Positions 35,826 to 45,049 of a stretch of DNA of 64,000 nt are shown one piece after another (within the stretch, counting starts at the first letter, position 1; each line of letters opens with the position of its first letter). Made by a program: the position numbers and the translations under genes. The notes under the pieces are model-generated. The model saw nothing but the letters and a program-made list of their open reading frames with translations, did no database searches and had not been told where the DNA came from. The DNA is from Aldehydirespirator sp965221605 (GTDB lineage: Bacteria > Actinomycetota > Acidimicrobiia > Acidimicrobiales > Aldehydirespiratoraceae). The stretch lies in contig CBDCSK010000006.1 of NCBI GenBank assembly GCA_965221605.1, positions 1 to 64,000 of the forward strand, read 5' to 3'.

Positions 35826-37012
35826 CTCAGCCCGGCAGCGGCGGCTCACGACCGACCCTCTCACTCGTCTCGTCGGCCTCGTCGCAGACGGCTGCTCTCT
35901 TTCCGGCGTTCGCGGTGGGCTCGCTGGCGCCGCTGATGGGCGACGATCTGAGTTTCGGGGCGGCCGGCCTCGGCTCAGCGGTGGCCTTCTTCTTCCTGCT
36001 GGCCGCGGCGACGTCGCCGCACGCCGGGACCCTGGCCGACCGTCTCGGGCCGCAACGGTCGTTGCGGACCGCGAACATCCTCTGCGGCGCGGCACTGCTG
36101 TCGGTGGCCACGGTGGCGCGCTCGTACTGGGTGCTGCTGGCTGCGCTGGCGATCGGCGCGATCGGGCTGGCCATCGCCGGCCCCGGGAGTTCGACCATGG
36201 TGGCCCAGGGTGTTCCAGCCCGCCGTCACGGCGCCGGCTTCGGGGTGCTGGCGGCCGCGGCGCCGTTGTCGGTGGTGCTGGCAGGCTTGGCCGTTCCGAC
36301 GATCGGGCTCACGCTCGGGTGGCGTTGGGCCTTCGGGATCGCCATCGCCATACCGCTCGCCGGATTCGTGCTGGCCCCGGCACACCGGACCCGGTCCGGT
36401 CCCAGTGTCAAGACGGCGGGCGCGGCCCGGGGCCTGAGCGAGATCGACTACGGGCCGTTGAACCTCATCGGGCTGGCTGCCGGGCTCGGCTCGGCTGCGA
36501 CGACGTCCATGGCCGCGTTCTTCGTGTCTGCCGCGATCGACGCCGGCCTGGCCGAGGGTCTGGCCGGCAACCTGCTCGCGATAGCGAGCAGCGCGCCGGT
36601 CGCCACGAGGATCGCGGCGGGGTACCTGGCGGACCGCTTCGAGTCCGGCCATCTGCGGGTCGTCTCGTTGCTGCTCGGCGCCAGCACCGCCGGATACGTG
36701 GCCGCGGCCACCGGCTCGACGGTGCTGGTACCTCTCGGCGCGATCTTCGCCCTCGGGGTCGGATGGGGCTGGAGCGGCCTGATGCTGCACTCCGTGATCC
36801 GGGCCTACCGCGACTCCCCCGGCGCGGCCTCCGGCATGACCTTCGGCGGCCTCAACGTCGGCGGGGTGGTCGGCCCATTCGCTTTCGGTCTACTGGTGGA
36901 GCAGGTCTCCTTCGCGGCCGGGTTCCTGGCCATGGCGGGCTGCGCCCTGCTGGCCGCCATCACCATCGACGCCAGCCGCAGACGCCTCATCCGCGCCGGC
37001 GCCACCCCCTGA
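35822..37012 (+). CDS. MFS transporter (second of a tandem pair)
   Basis: 396 residues from GTG 35822, overlapping the previous stop by 4 nt. It aligns end to end with the upstream carrier without gaps of note (both start LSLVSS.SSQTAA.FPAF and share ESGHLR.VSLLLG and GGLNVGGVVGPFAFGLL), indicating a recent tandem duplication. The N-terminal tails and several membrane segments differ, which could mean different substrates or a heterodimer (inference). Confidence 0.9.
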   Translation: MTQPGSGGSRPTLSLVSSASSQTAALFPAFAVGSLAPLMGDDLSFGAAGLGSAVAFFFLLAAATSPHAGTLADRLGPQRSLRTANILCGAALLSVATVARSYWVLLAALAIGAIGLAIAGPGSSTMVAQGVPARRHGAGFGVLAAAAPLSVVLAGLAVPTIGLTLGWRWAFGIAIAIPLAGFVLAPAHRTRSGPSVKTAGAARGLSEIDYGPLNLIGLAAGLGSAATTSMAAFFVSAAIDAGLAEGLAGNLLAIASSAPVATRIAAGYLADRFESGHLRVVSLLLGASTAGYVAAATGSTVLVPLGAIFALGVGWGWSGLMLHSVIRAYRDSPGAASGMTFGGLNVGGVVGPFAFGLLVEQVSFAAGFLAMAGCALLAAITIDASRRRLIRAGATP

Positions 37013-37028
37013 CCTGAGCCGCCCCGGC

Positions 37029-37078
37029 GGTTCGGCTACCAAGAATTCCGCTACCAGGGATTCCGCTACCAGGGATTG
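37029..37078. repeat. short 15-bp tandem repeat at the SRPBCC 3' end
   Basis: Three imperfect copies of GCTACCAGGGATTCC follow each other. The last copy includes the stop codon of the SRPBCC gene (on the minus strand, CCCTGGTAG). Extra copies would add no coding sequence because each carries the stop, so slippage here would be neutral. Confidence 0.7.
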
Positions 37079-37626
37079 GGCATAGTACGCCACTCTTTGA
37101 TTCTGTCCCGCGTCCTCTGCTCCTCGGTCCGGCCGGGTCGCCGGTGCAGCACGTTCAACGGCGGGAGTCCAGCGGCCCGCCGGTCGAAGTGGCTCTTGAT
37201 CCGCTGTACCTCGTCGTGGAGGTCCTGCTCCAGCCAGTCGCGAAGGTAGCGCTCCATCAGCGGTCCGTAGAAGCCCTTGAACCAGAAGCGATAGCTGTGG
37301 GTGACGAGCGATCCGCGGCCGCGCGGCTCCACCACGAAGCCTCCCCGCATCCACATGAGGCGATCGGTGAGCCAGGGACCGTCACTCTCGAAGGTGACCG
37401 ACCGCCACCGGTCGAGCTTGACCGACAGGCGCTGCCTGGGACTGCGGATGCCCCGGATCGAGCCCTGGATCACCACATGCCCGGTGCCGTCGGCGCCGAG
37501 GGGCGGGTTCTCGTACACCCTGGCGATCTTGCTGTCGAGCGTCCAGTAGGCTTGGAGGTCGCAGACGAACTCCAGCACGTCCCGCGGTGTGGCGGCCACG
37601 TGAACCGAGTTGTGCGCCAGCAGCAC
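37066..37626 (-). CDS. SRPBCC (START/polyketide-cyclase-like) family protein
   Basis: 186 residues. The opening HNSVHVAATPRDVLEFVCDLQAYWTLD and RGGFVVEPRGRGSLVTHSYRFWFKGF follow the SRPBCC helix-grip pattern for binding a hydrophobic ligand. A basic C-terminal tail (RRPGRTEEQRTRDRIKEW) ends in the repeat noted separately. The ligand is unknown. It converges on the MFS genes. Confidence 0.8.
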   Translation of the reverse strand: MLLAHNSVHVAATPRDVLEFVCDLQAYWTLDSKIARVYENPPLGADGTGHVVIQGSIRGIRSPRQRLSVKLDRWRSVTFESDGPWLTDRLMWMRGGFVVEPRGRGSLVTHSYRFWFKGFYGPLMERYLRDWLEQDLHDEVQRIKSHFDRRAAGLPPLNVLHRRPGRTEEQRTRDRIKEWRTMPNPW

Positions 37627-37668
37627 CGGCGCCCAACCTAGCCCCCACCGCCCGCGAGGACCGAGGGG

Positions 37669-40161
37669 CTAGTCGTCCTGGTCTGGGGCGCCGTTGGAGC
37701 TGGAGGACTCGGAGCCGGCTGCGGCGCCCGCACCCACCGGGACGGCGACCGCCTCCACCAGGCGGCCGGTGATGCCCGAGATCCTGGGCAGCGGCGGCAG
37801 CTCCATGCCGCCTATGCGGCGCAGCTCCAGCACCGCGGCGTGGTAGTCCTCCAGAGCCTTGACCGCCTCGGGGGTGTAGTAGCCCCGGCCGTCGAGGAAG
37901 GGACCCACGTCGCGGTCGACGATGGCGCTCACATCCTCGCCGGTGATGGTCTTGTGGGTCTCCAGAGCGTGGGCCACCGCCAGGACCTCGATGCGGTTGG
38001 CCTCCAGCAGGGCCCTGGCTGCGTCGTAGCGGTCGGCCAGCCGCGTCTCGACCTGGTCTCCGAGCCCGGTGCGCAGCAGCTCCCGCTCGGGGTCCTCGTC
38101 GTCGCCCTTGCGCTGCCCCCCGCCGATGCCGAACTGGCGCTGCACCGCGTGGCTGGCGAAGGTCTCGCCCATGCCCCAGTAGCCGGCCATCATCGTGGCC
38201 AGCTGGGTGGCGTTGCGCAGATCCCCGCCAACCCCCGAGGAGTTGTCGTCGCCGAAGAACATCCGCTCCCCGGCCAGCGACGCCAGCGAGACCTCCAGAT
38301 CGGACTCGTACTCCGAGCGCCAGTGGGTGAACCGGTCCTCGGGCGGGATGTGCGACACGAAGCCGCCCACGTTGCCCCTGCGCTCGATGGTGGCCAGGTC
38401 GATCATGCGGTGGCGGCTGACCCGGTGCAGAGCCACCGCGTGGCAGGCCTCGTGGATGGCCAAGGCGTGGCGCTCGTGCTCGACGTAGTCGAAGTCGTCG
38501 GCCAGGCCGTGCTCCTTGAGCTGCTTGGCCTTGATCATGTCGGCCCAGGTGATGACTCGCCGGCCGTCGCGGATGGCGGTGATGAGGGCCTCGTTCACCA
38601 TGTCCTTGATGGTCGCGCCGGTGGCGTAGGGGGTGATGGTGGCCAGCTTCTCGATGTCATCGTCGGTGAGGACGTGCTCGACCTTCTCCAGGTAGCCCTC
38701 GTAGGTGCGCTTGCGGCCCTCCTGGGTGGGGTAGCCGACCTTGTAGATGCGATCGATGCGGCCCGGCCGCAGCATCGCCGGGTCTAGGGCCTCGGGCAGG
38801 TTGGAGGCCATCATCACCAGTATCCGGAACTTCGGCGGCGGCTTGGGTCGCATGCCCAGCATCTTGCGGACGATCCGGTTGAAGAAGCCCCGGGGCTTCT
38901 TGAGGCCCGACAGCTCGGCCAGCAGGGCCTGCAGGGTGCCCATGCCGCCCCCGCCGCCCATCATCATGATCGACTCCCGCCGGGGTCCGCCCCATTCGCT
39001 CCCGCCGTAGGCGCCCATCGAGCCGGCCCGGTCGTAGCCGCCCAGCGCGACCTCCTGGAGGGCTCGCTGAGCGCCCGCTGACAGGTACGGGTACGAAGAG
39101 CCGGGCTCGGTGGCGTCTTTCAGGAACGCCGCGAACCGCTCCGAGCCGAAGCCACCGCCGTCGCCGACCGCCCCGCCCCGGTTGCCGAGCGCGTCGGCCT
39201 CGTCGAAGAAGGCCACCACGCCCCCGTAGCGCAGGGCCAGCTTGCGCAGCTTGCGGAACAGCCCCTTCACCTTGAGGATGCCCACGCCGAAGAACATGTT
39301 CATGAAGGCACCGGGCTCCACGAACACGAACGGCTTGCCGGTCTCGCCCGCGGCGGCCTCGGCCAGCAGCGTCTTGCCGGTGCCGGGCGGGCCGTACAGC
39401 AGGATCCCGCCGGGGGCGTATCCGCCGACCTCCTCGATGGCTTCGGGGTTCTCCAGGAAGATCAAGTTCTCCCGCACCCGCTCCTTGACCGGGTCCTGGC
39501 CCCACACGTCGTCGAAGCGGGTGTCGATGTCGTCGGGGAAGTAGGTCTCGACCCCGCCCCGGGACAGGAACCAGAACAGCAGCACGAACTGGCTGATCAG
39601 CAGCAGCGGGTAGATGATCAGCCGGGCGGCCCACGGAAGCCAGCTGTTGAGAAGGCCGGGCAGGCCGATGAGAGCCGCCACCGGGTTCTGATCGGTGAAC
39701 TGGCCGATGATCACGCCGAACAGCAGCAGCCAGAACAGGATCCGGAGCACCCGGGCGATCCGGAAGCGGATCCACGGGTCCATGCGCGACTTGCGGTTCT
39801 CGACCCGGGCGAAGACCTTGAACTTCCAGAACCGGTAGTAGCCCGACCAGTGCTCGGCCACCACGAAGTGCAGCTGGCGCAGCACCTCCAGCCCGAGCAG
39901 CACCCAGACCCAGGCCTGCTTGTCCACGGTCTCCCAGAAGCCGTCGGCCACCGACTTGATGGGGTTGCCGCTCAGCTTCTGCCACCAGAAGAAGGCGAAC
40001 AGGATCGAACCCAGGATCAGGTACTTGGAGCGGTCCCAGGGATCGAGCCTTCGCCGGGTCCTGCGGTCGGCGTCGCGAGGACGCGACGTTGTCGAGCCGA
40101 GAGTCATCTCGTGCTCGGCCGACCCGGCCACCGATCGCGAACCCCTGCGCCAGAGCCTCAC
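37669..40161 (-). CDS. FtsH-like membrane AAA protease with large Gly-rich insertion
   Basis: 830 residues from GTG 40161, with GGAGGG upstream inside the lipoprotein gene's end. Membrane segments lie near residues 46-60, 84-97, 137-155 and 181-200, more than the two of standard FtsH. Then come Walker A GPPGTGKT (257-264), Walker B FFDEAD (318-323), the second region of homology ASNLPEALDPAMLRPGRIDR (452-471), zinc motif HEACH (570-574) and third-ligand region SSGVGGDLRNAT. About 130 residues rich in Gly/Met separate Walker B from the homology region, an insertion absent from ordinary FtsH. It would degrade membrane or misfolded proteins. The lipoprotein upstream is a likely partner. Confidence 0.9.
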   Translation of the reverse strand: MRLWRRGSRSVAGSAEHEMTLGSTTSRPRDADRRTRRRLDPWDRSKYLILGSILFAFFWWQKLSGNPIKSVADGFWETVDKQAWVWVLLGLEVLRQLHFVVAEHWSGYYRFWKFKVFARVENRKSRMDPWIRFRIARVLRILFWLLLFGVIIGQFTDQNPVAALIGLPGLLNSWLPWAARLIIYPLLLISQFVLLFWFLSRGGVETYFPDDIDTRFDDVWGQDPVKERVRENLIFLENPEAIEEVGGYAPGGILLYGPPGTGKTLLAEAAAGETGKPFVFVEPGAFMNMFFGVGILKVKGLFRKLRKLALRYGGVVAFFDEADALGNRGGAVGDGGGFGSERFAAFLKDATEPGSSYPYLSAGAQRALQEVALGGYDRAGSMGAYGGSEWGGPRRESIMMMGGGGGMGTLQALLAELSGLKKPRGFFNRIVRKMLGMRPKPPPKFRILVMMASNLPEALDPAMLRPGRIDRIYKVGYPTQEGRKRTYEGYLEKVEHVLTDDDIEKLATITPYATGATIKDMVNEALITAIRDGRRVITWADMIKAKQLKEHGLADDFDYVEHERHALAIHEACHAVALHRVSRHRMIDLATIERRGNVGGFVSHIPPEDRFTHWRSEYESDLEVSLASLAGERMFFGDDNSSGVGGDLRNATQLATMMAGYWGMGETFASHAVQRQFGIGGGQRKGDDEDPERELLRTGLGDQVETRLADRYDAARALLEANRIEVLAVAHALETHKTITGEDVSAIVDRDVGPFLDGRGYYTPEAVKALEDYHAAVLELRRIGGMELPPLPRISGITGRLVEAVAVPVGAGAAAGSESSSSNGAPDQDD

Positions 40162-40165
40162 CGTC

Positions 40166-40774
40166 TCAGCCCTCCACCGTGAACGTGCTCATGACCTCTT
40201 CGATCAGCGTGGCGTTGTCCCGGTAGCAGCCGACGCTGCACCGGAGGTCGACGCTGTAGACCACGCTGTTGATGCTGTCGGTCAGGACCAGCCGGTCGCC
40301 CATCAGCTCGCGGCCGTCCTCGGTGACCTCCTTCCAGATGAAGCGGTGACCTGAGACGTCGCCGACGGTCACGAGGTGGTGAAGCAGCTGCTCCACCCCC
40401 TCCTGCTCGCCGGACACCTCCGGGAAGAAGAACGTGAGCGGCAGCCTCTCCTGGATGCGCCGATCGACGGGCTGGATCTCCACGGATCCCTTCACGTAGT
40501 CGGACGAGCCCCGGACGCTGCCGGGAGCCGCGTCGAACTCGGCCCGCCAGGGCAGCACGAACTCGCCGGGGATCGGCTGGATGTCGTCGTCGGGCGTGAG
40601 GGCGAAGTTGACGGTCCCCTCGGACACGACGCTCCAGTCCTCGGGGATCTTGAGAAAGACGGTGTCGTCAGCGTTCTCGACGTACTGGTATCCCGAACGG
40701 CCGCATCCCGCGAGCAGCACCGCCGCGGCGATCAGCGCCAGCGGTGCGACACGTGCCCACACCGGGAGCCTCAT
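40166..40774 (-). CDS. predicted lipoprotein upstream of the FtsH-like protease
   Basis: 202 residues from ATG 40774 (ATGs at 40792 and 40804 are alternatives). The signal peptide ends with the lipobox LLAGC, so the mature protein should be anchored outside the membrane. The body is a beta-rich domain (FLKIPEDWSVVSEGTVNFAL ... GDRLVLTDSINSVVYSVDLRC) of unknown family. It ends four bases before the protease start, so the two genes form one operon. Confidence 0.8.
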   Translation of the reverse strand: MRLPVWARVAPLALIAAAVLLAGCGRSGYQYVENADDTVFLKIPEDWSVVSEGTVNFALTPDDDIQPIPGEFVLPWRAEFDAAPGSVRGSSDYVKGSVEIQPVDRRIQERLPLTFFFPEVSGEQEGVEQLLHHLVTVGDVSGHRFIWKEVTEDGRELMGDRLVLTDSINSVVYSVDLRCSVGCYRDNATLIEEVMSTFTVEG

Positions 40775-40830
40775 GCCTCTATTCAACCGCATTCTCGGCT
40801 CCAATACGACCGCGGCGGGACGCTCGGCCT

Positions 40831-42270
40831 CTAGCGGTCGATCCAGGCAGCCCTCAACGGCTCCAGGCCTGCGGCGGTGGCCACACGCTCGGCAGCCTCC
40901 CGCGCCTTGGCCATCACCTCATCCTGGTCGACGAGGGTGGGCCGGCCCCGGCGCACAACCACATCGCCGTCCACGACCACGTCGCGCACGTCGGAGCCGT
41001 GGCCCACCAGGGCGAGCATGGCCACCGGCCGGTGCGCCGGCTGGAATCTCGGCGATTGGAGGTCGATCACCACCAGATCGGCCAGCGCACCCTCGGAGAC
41101 GACCCCCGCGGGCTTGCCCAGCACCCGGGCCCCGTGCCGGCACACCAGCTCGAGCAGCTGCTCGGCGGGAGGCCATGTGGGATCCATGCGGGCCAGTCGA
41201 TGAAGGCCATAGGCCGACTTCATGGCCTCGAACATGCTCTGACCGCTTACGGCCAGGCCGTCGGTGCCCAACCCCACGGTGGCGCCCGCGTCGACGAGCT
41301 CGCGCAGCCGCATCGCCCCCGATGAGATCACCTGGTTGCACACCGGCTGGTGCAACGCGCACGCCCGGGAGTCCCCCATGGCGGCCACCTCGTCGTCGTC
41401 GAGCCAGATGGCGTGGGCCAGGGTGGCCCGCGGCCCGAGCAGGCCGGCCCGGCTGAGCCACTCGACCGGCCGCTCGCCGTGCACCTCGCCGAAGATCACG
41501 ACCTCCTCCTGGGCCTCGCTGCAGTGCGCCTGCCAGCGCAGGTCGCGCCGCTCGGCCAGGTCGGCGCACGCCGCGATCAGGTCCCGGTCGACGTAGACGA
41601 CGTTCTCGGGCATGGGCCAGACCTCGACGCGGGAGCCGGGAGGGCGCTGCTCGAGGCACTCGTCGAGTATCTCCAACTCCTCGGAGGCGGTGTAGGCGTG
41701 CAGATCGTCGGGCACACCCATGCGGTCGCTGCCCTCGACGCGGCTGCCGAACACCCCGCGGGCGATGGCTCCCCTCAGCCCGACGCTCTCCACCGACTCG
41801 GCCACGGCCAGCGTGGTGGCCGTGTCGGTGGGGGCATAGTGGTTGTCGACGACCGCGGTGGTCCCCGCCAGGACCGACATCAGGGAGCTCAACCTCACTG
41901 CGGCCACCACATCGGCGGTGGTCATGTGCACCGCCATCGGGAGCATGAAGTCAGCCAGCCAGGCCATCAGCTCGAGCCCGTCGCCCAGCCCCCGGCCCAG
42001 GACCTGGAACAGGTGGGTGTGGGTGTCGATCAGCCCGGGCATCACCAGGCACCCCGAGGCGTCGATCCGCTCGGTTGCCTCCGGGAAAGACGCCTTGATC
42101 TCGCCTGCGGAGCCCGCGGCGGCGATCTTGTTGCCCACCACCGCCACCGATCCGTCGTCGATCACCGGACGGTGAGCGTCGAGGGTCACGACATAGGCGC
42201 CCTCGATGATCAGGTCGGCTCGCCCGTCCGGGGACGGGCCCGCGGCGCCGGAAGCCTGCGAGTCAGACAT
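40831..42270 (-). CDS. amidohydrolase, SAH deaminase / AtzB-TrzA-like
   Basis: 479 residues. Metal-dependent hydrolase signatures are in order: VMPGLIDTHTHLFQVL (H-x-H), QAHCSEAQEE (His), ATLAHAIWLDDDEV (His) and VGLGTDG (Asp). The overall plan matches the cytosine-deaminase-like branch that removes amino groups or halides from heterocycles. It overlaps the upstream LLM gene by 8 nt, so both probably act on one nitrogen heterocycle or amide. After its stop comes TAGAGGCCGAGCG, a recurring tail sequence. Confidence 0.92.
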   Translation of the reverse strand: MSDSQASGAAGPSPDGRADLIIEGAYVVTLDAHRPVIDDGSVAVVGNKIAAAGSAGEIKASFPEATERIDASGCLVMPGLIDTHTHLFQVLGRGLGDGLELMAWLADFMLPMAVHMTTADVVAAVRLSSLMSVLAGTTAVVDNHYAPTDTATTLAVAESVESVGLRGAIARGVFGSRVEGSDRMGVPDDLHAYTASEELEILDECLEQRPPGSRVEVWPMPENVVYVDRDLIAACADLAERRDLRWQAHCSEAQEEVVIFGEVHGERPVEWLSRAGLLGPRATLAHAIWLDDDEVAAMGDSRACALHQPVCNQVISSGAMRLRELVDAGATVGLGTDGLAVSGQSMFEAMKSAYGLHRLARMDPTWPPAEQLLELVCRHGARVLGKPAGVVSEGALADLVVIDLQSPRFQPAHRPVAMLALVGHGSDVRDVVVDGDVVVRRGRPTLVDQDEVMAKAREAAERVATAAGLEPLRAAWIDR

Positions 42271-43129
42271 CGGCCGCAGCTACGGCGTCGGCCAGGCGGT
42301 CCACCTGGGAAAGGTCGGCCATGGTGGGAATGAACACGTACTCGTCCACGCCGATGGCTGCGAAGTCCCGCACCGCCGCGGTCACGTCGGCGGCGTCGCG
42401 GTAGGCGCCCTCGGCGAACATGCGGGCCCGGTCGCCCTGGTAGCCGTAATAGTCCAGAAGGTAGTCGACGTTGGAGTCCTCGCCGAGGGCGAAGTAGTGC
42501 ATCACCATGATGGTGGGCGAGCCCTCGCGGCCTGCCTCTTGCCACGCGGCCCGCACCCGCTCGGCGCTCTCGTGAGTCTCGTCGGGGCCTCTCGAGGAGA
42601 CGCTCCAACCGACGCCGTGGCGCACGATGCGTCCGATGGCCGCATCCAGGCTGCCGCCGAAGAAGACGGGCACCGCGCCGTGGCGAACGGGCGGCAGGGT
42701 CGACGGCCGTGACCGGCCCCCGGCGGGCCGGCCCCGCCATTCGGCGTGCATGGCCTCCAGGTCGGCATCGAGGCGGCGGCCCCGGGTGTGAAAGTCACGG
42801 CCGGTGGCCTCGTAGTCGTCGGTGCGGCGACCAACGCCGATGCCCAGCATGAAGCGGCCGCCGCTGATCTGGTCCACCGACGCGGCCTGCTTGGCCACCA
42901 TCGGCGCGCTGCGAACCGGAGCCAGCAGCACGTTGGTGCGCAGACCGATGCGGCTGGTCACGGCCGCGGCCGCAGCCATGGCGGTCATCGACTCGAATCC
43001 GGGGTACACGATCCGGTCGATGGAGGTCAGAGCGTCGAATCCGGCCTCCTCGGCCCGGCGGGCCCAGGCCAGCAGCAACTCGCCGCTGGTGCGGTTGGTG
43101 GTGACCGGCAGCCCGATGCCGACTCTCAT
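42263..43129 (-). CDS. LLM-class flavin-dependent oxidoreductase
   Basis: 288 residues from ATG 43129 with AGGAGGCACC upstream. VGIGLPVTTNRTSGELLLAW, EEAGFDALTSIDRIVYPG and ISGGRFMLGIGVGRRTDDYE are characteristic. Compared with the other LLM gene here it is shorter. Cofactor may be F420 or FMN. It is upstream of the amidohydrolase and overlaps it by 8 nt. Their likely joint job is ring opening and hydrolysis (inference). Confidence 0.9.
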   Translation of the reverse strand: MRVGIGLPVTTNRTSGELLLAWARRAEEAGFDALTSIDRIVYPGFESMTAMAAAAAVTSRIGLRTNVLLAPVRSAPMVAKQAASVDQISGGRFMLGIGVGRRTDDYEATGRDFHTRGRRLDADLEAMHAEWRGRPAGGRSRPSTLPPVRHGAVPVFFGGSLDAAIGRIVRHGVGWSVSSRGPDETHESAERVRAAWQEAGREGSPTIMVMHYFALGEDSNVDYLLDYYGYQGDRARMFAEGAYRDAADVTAAVRDFAAIGVDEYVFIPTMADLSQVDRLADAVAAADV

Positions 43130-43189
43130 TCCGGTGCCTCCTGATCTGATCGGTGGGTGTCGTTCTGCGGTTCGGGGTCTTTCAGCTGG

Positions 43190-45043
43190 TCAGGCGCCGA
43201 CGGTGGCGACGGCGGCCGACTCCTCCTGGCGCATGCGGTCGGCGACGCCCCGGGCCTGAAGCTCGGCGGTCAGCTCGGGCACCACCGTCTGCCAGTCGCC
43301 GACCAGGCCGATGTCGACCTGGTCGAAGATCTCGGCGTCGGGGTTGGAGTTGACGGCCATGAGCACCCCGGCGTTGCGGATGCCGACGGTGTGGTTGAAC
43401 CGGCCACTGGAACCGACCGCCACCAGCAGCCGGGGCGACACCGCATGACCGGTGACCCCGATCTGGCGACCGCGGGGCACCCAGCCCTGGTCGGTGACCC
43501 TGCGGGTGGCGCCCAGGGCGGCGTTCCCGAGCGCGGCCCGCAGGTCGTCGATCACCGGGTAGCCGTCGGGTTCGACCCCCACGCCCACGGCCACCACGGT
43601 GCGGGCCCGGCGCAGCTCGCCGGTGTCGTCGTCGTCACGCTCGACCGCCACCGTGCGGATCCGGGCGGGTGCGGGCGCCGGAAGCATCTCGACCTCGGGA
43701 TCGTGAGCGTCGACCCGGGGCGGTCGCAACGCCAGGACGCCGGGCCGGACCGTGGCCATCTGCACCGGTGAACGCGAAAGGATCGGCACCTGGAGACGCC
43801 CACCGAACGCGGGCTTCCAGGCCACCAGACGACCGTCGGGGCTGACCTCCAGCCCGACCGCGTCACCGGTGAGCCCCCAGCCGCAGCGCGCGGCCACGAT
43901 GGAGGCCACCACCCGCCCGGAGCGGGTTCCCTCCACCAGCAGCGCCCACGGCAGGCTGCGGGCTGCAGCCGCGGCCAGGGCGTCGGCCTGCTCGGAGGGC
44001 TCCGATGCCGATCCGATCACCAGCAGCCGGTCGGCGCCCGCCGCCCCCAGACCCAGCGTGTTGGCGGCGTTGGCGGCGGTGGTGACCGCGGTCACGGTCC
44101 CCGAGATCCAGGCAGCCAGCTCGGCCGCCTCCCCCAGCAGCTCGGCACCCACCCCCGGATCGGTGAAGAAGCACCACACCGACCGCTCACCCCCGGGGTG
44201 GTGCCCGTCGCCGCCGGCGGCCAGCAGAGCGGCACTGGCCCGTGACGCGTCCTGTGCGCTCTCGTCTTCCGGTTCGGGCTGGTCGGAGAAGGCGCCGAAC
44301 TCCTCGAGCAGGTCCACCGCGTGGGCGACCGAGGTGACTCGCAGGGCCTTCCGGCTGGCGGTCAGCACCCGGATGGGGCCCACCGATGTGGGTGAGCCCG
44401 CCGCGCCGAGCTGTTCGGGGGGCACGTCCAGGTCGGCTGCGGTGAGCCTCAGGATGCGGTCGTCGGCCACCGCGGCGTACTCCTCCGGCGACGCCTTGGA
44501 CGGCGCGCAGAGCCGCTCCGCGGTGGACAGCGCGGCAGGCAGCTCGCCGGTGACGGTGCAGTACCCGTCGTCGGTCTCCAGCTTCGCCGTGAAGGCACCG
44601 CCGGTCACATCCAGCTCGCGCACCCCGGCCGCGAAGGGCAGGTCCAGGAACTCGGCCACCTCGACGGGAACCTGGCCGGTGTCGGAGTCGAGCGAGTTGA
44701 GGCCGGCCAGCACCAGATCGAAGGGTCCCTCGTGCCGGATGGCCGCGGCCAGCGCCGCTGCCGTTGCCAGCGTGTCGGCACCGGCGAGAGCCGGATCGCA
44801 CAGGTGCACTCCCCGGTGGGCGCCGCAGGCGATCATCTCCCGCAGGGCGTCGGCGGCCGCGGGCGGCCCCATGGTGAACACCACGACCTCGCCTCCGGGT
44901 CCGGCCAGCTCCACGGCCTTGGCGTTTGCCCTCCGGCAGTAGGCGTTGACCTCCAGCGGTACACCGTCTCGCACCAGGCGCCCGTCCTGCATCCGGAACT
45001 CGACCGGGGCAGGGATCTGCTTGACCAGAACGGCGATCCTCAT
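43190..45043 (-). CDS. fused electron transfer flavoprotein (beta-alpha in one chain)
   Basis: 617 residues from ATG 45043. The N-terminal half is ETF-beta-like (RIAVLVKQIPAPVEFRMQDG, ALNSLDSDTG-type GLNSLDSDTGQVPVEVAEFL). The C-terminal half is ETF-alpha-like, ending in the FAD-binding PRLLVAVGSSGRFNHTVGI and VNSNPDAEIFDQVDIGLVGD. ETF is normally a heterodimer. A single chain is less usual. It would collect electrons from acyl-CoA and other dehydrogenases such as those at 1.1 and 25.4 kb. The GGTATACA box ends seven bases before the ATG, pointing to a leaderless transcript. Confidence 0.9.
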   Translation of the reverse strand: MRIAVLVKQIPAPVEFRMQDGRLVRDGVPLEVNAYCRRANAKAVELAGPGGEVVVFTMGPPAAADALREMIACGAHRGVHLCDPALAGADTLATAAALAAAIRHEGPFDLVLAGLNSLDSDTGQVPVEVAEFLDLPFAAGVRELDVTGGAFTAKLETDDGYCTVTGELPAALSTAERLCAPSKASPEEYAAVADDRILRLTAADLDVPPEQLGAAGSPTSVGPIRVLTASRKALRVTSVAHAVDLLEEFGAFSDQPEPEDESAQDASRASAALLAAGGDGHHPGGERSVWCFFTDPGVGAELLGEAAELAAWISGTVTAVTTAANAANTLGLGAAGADRLLVIGSASEPSEQADALAAAAARSLPWALLVEGTRSGRVVASIVAARCGWGLTGDAVGLEVSPDGRLVAWKPAFGGRLQVPILSRSPVQMATVRPGVLALRPPRVDAHDPEVEMLPAPAPARIRTVAVERDDDDTGELRRARTVVAVGVGVEPDGYPVIDDLRAALGNAALGATRRVTDQGWVPRGRQIGVTGHAVSPRLLVAVGSSGRFNHTVGIRNAGVLMAVNSNPDAEIFDQVDIGLVGDWQTVVPELTAELQARGVADRMRQEESAAVATVGA

Positions 45044-45049
45044 GCCGCC

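Noticed and set aside
38657..39985. 442-residue frame over the FtsH-like gene on the same strand
   Set aside because: Arg/Gly/Pro-rich out-of-frame reading. The true frame has Walker and zinc motifs.
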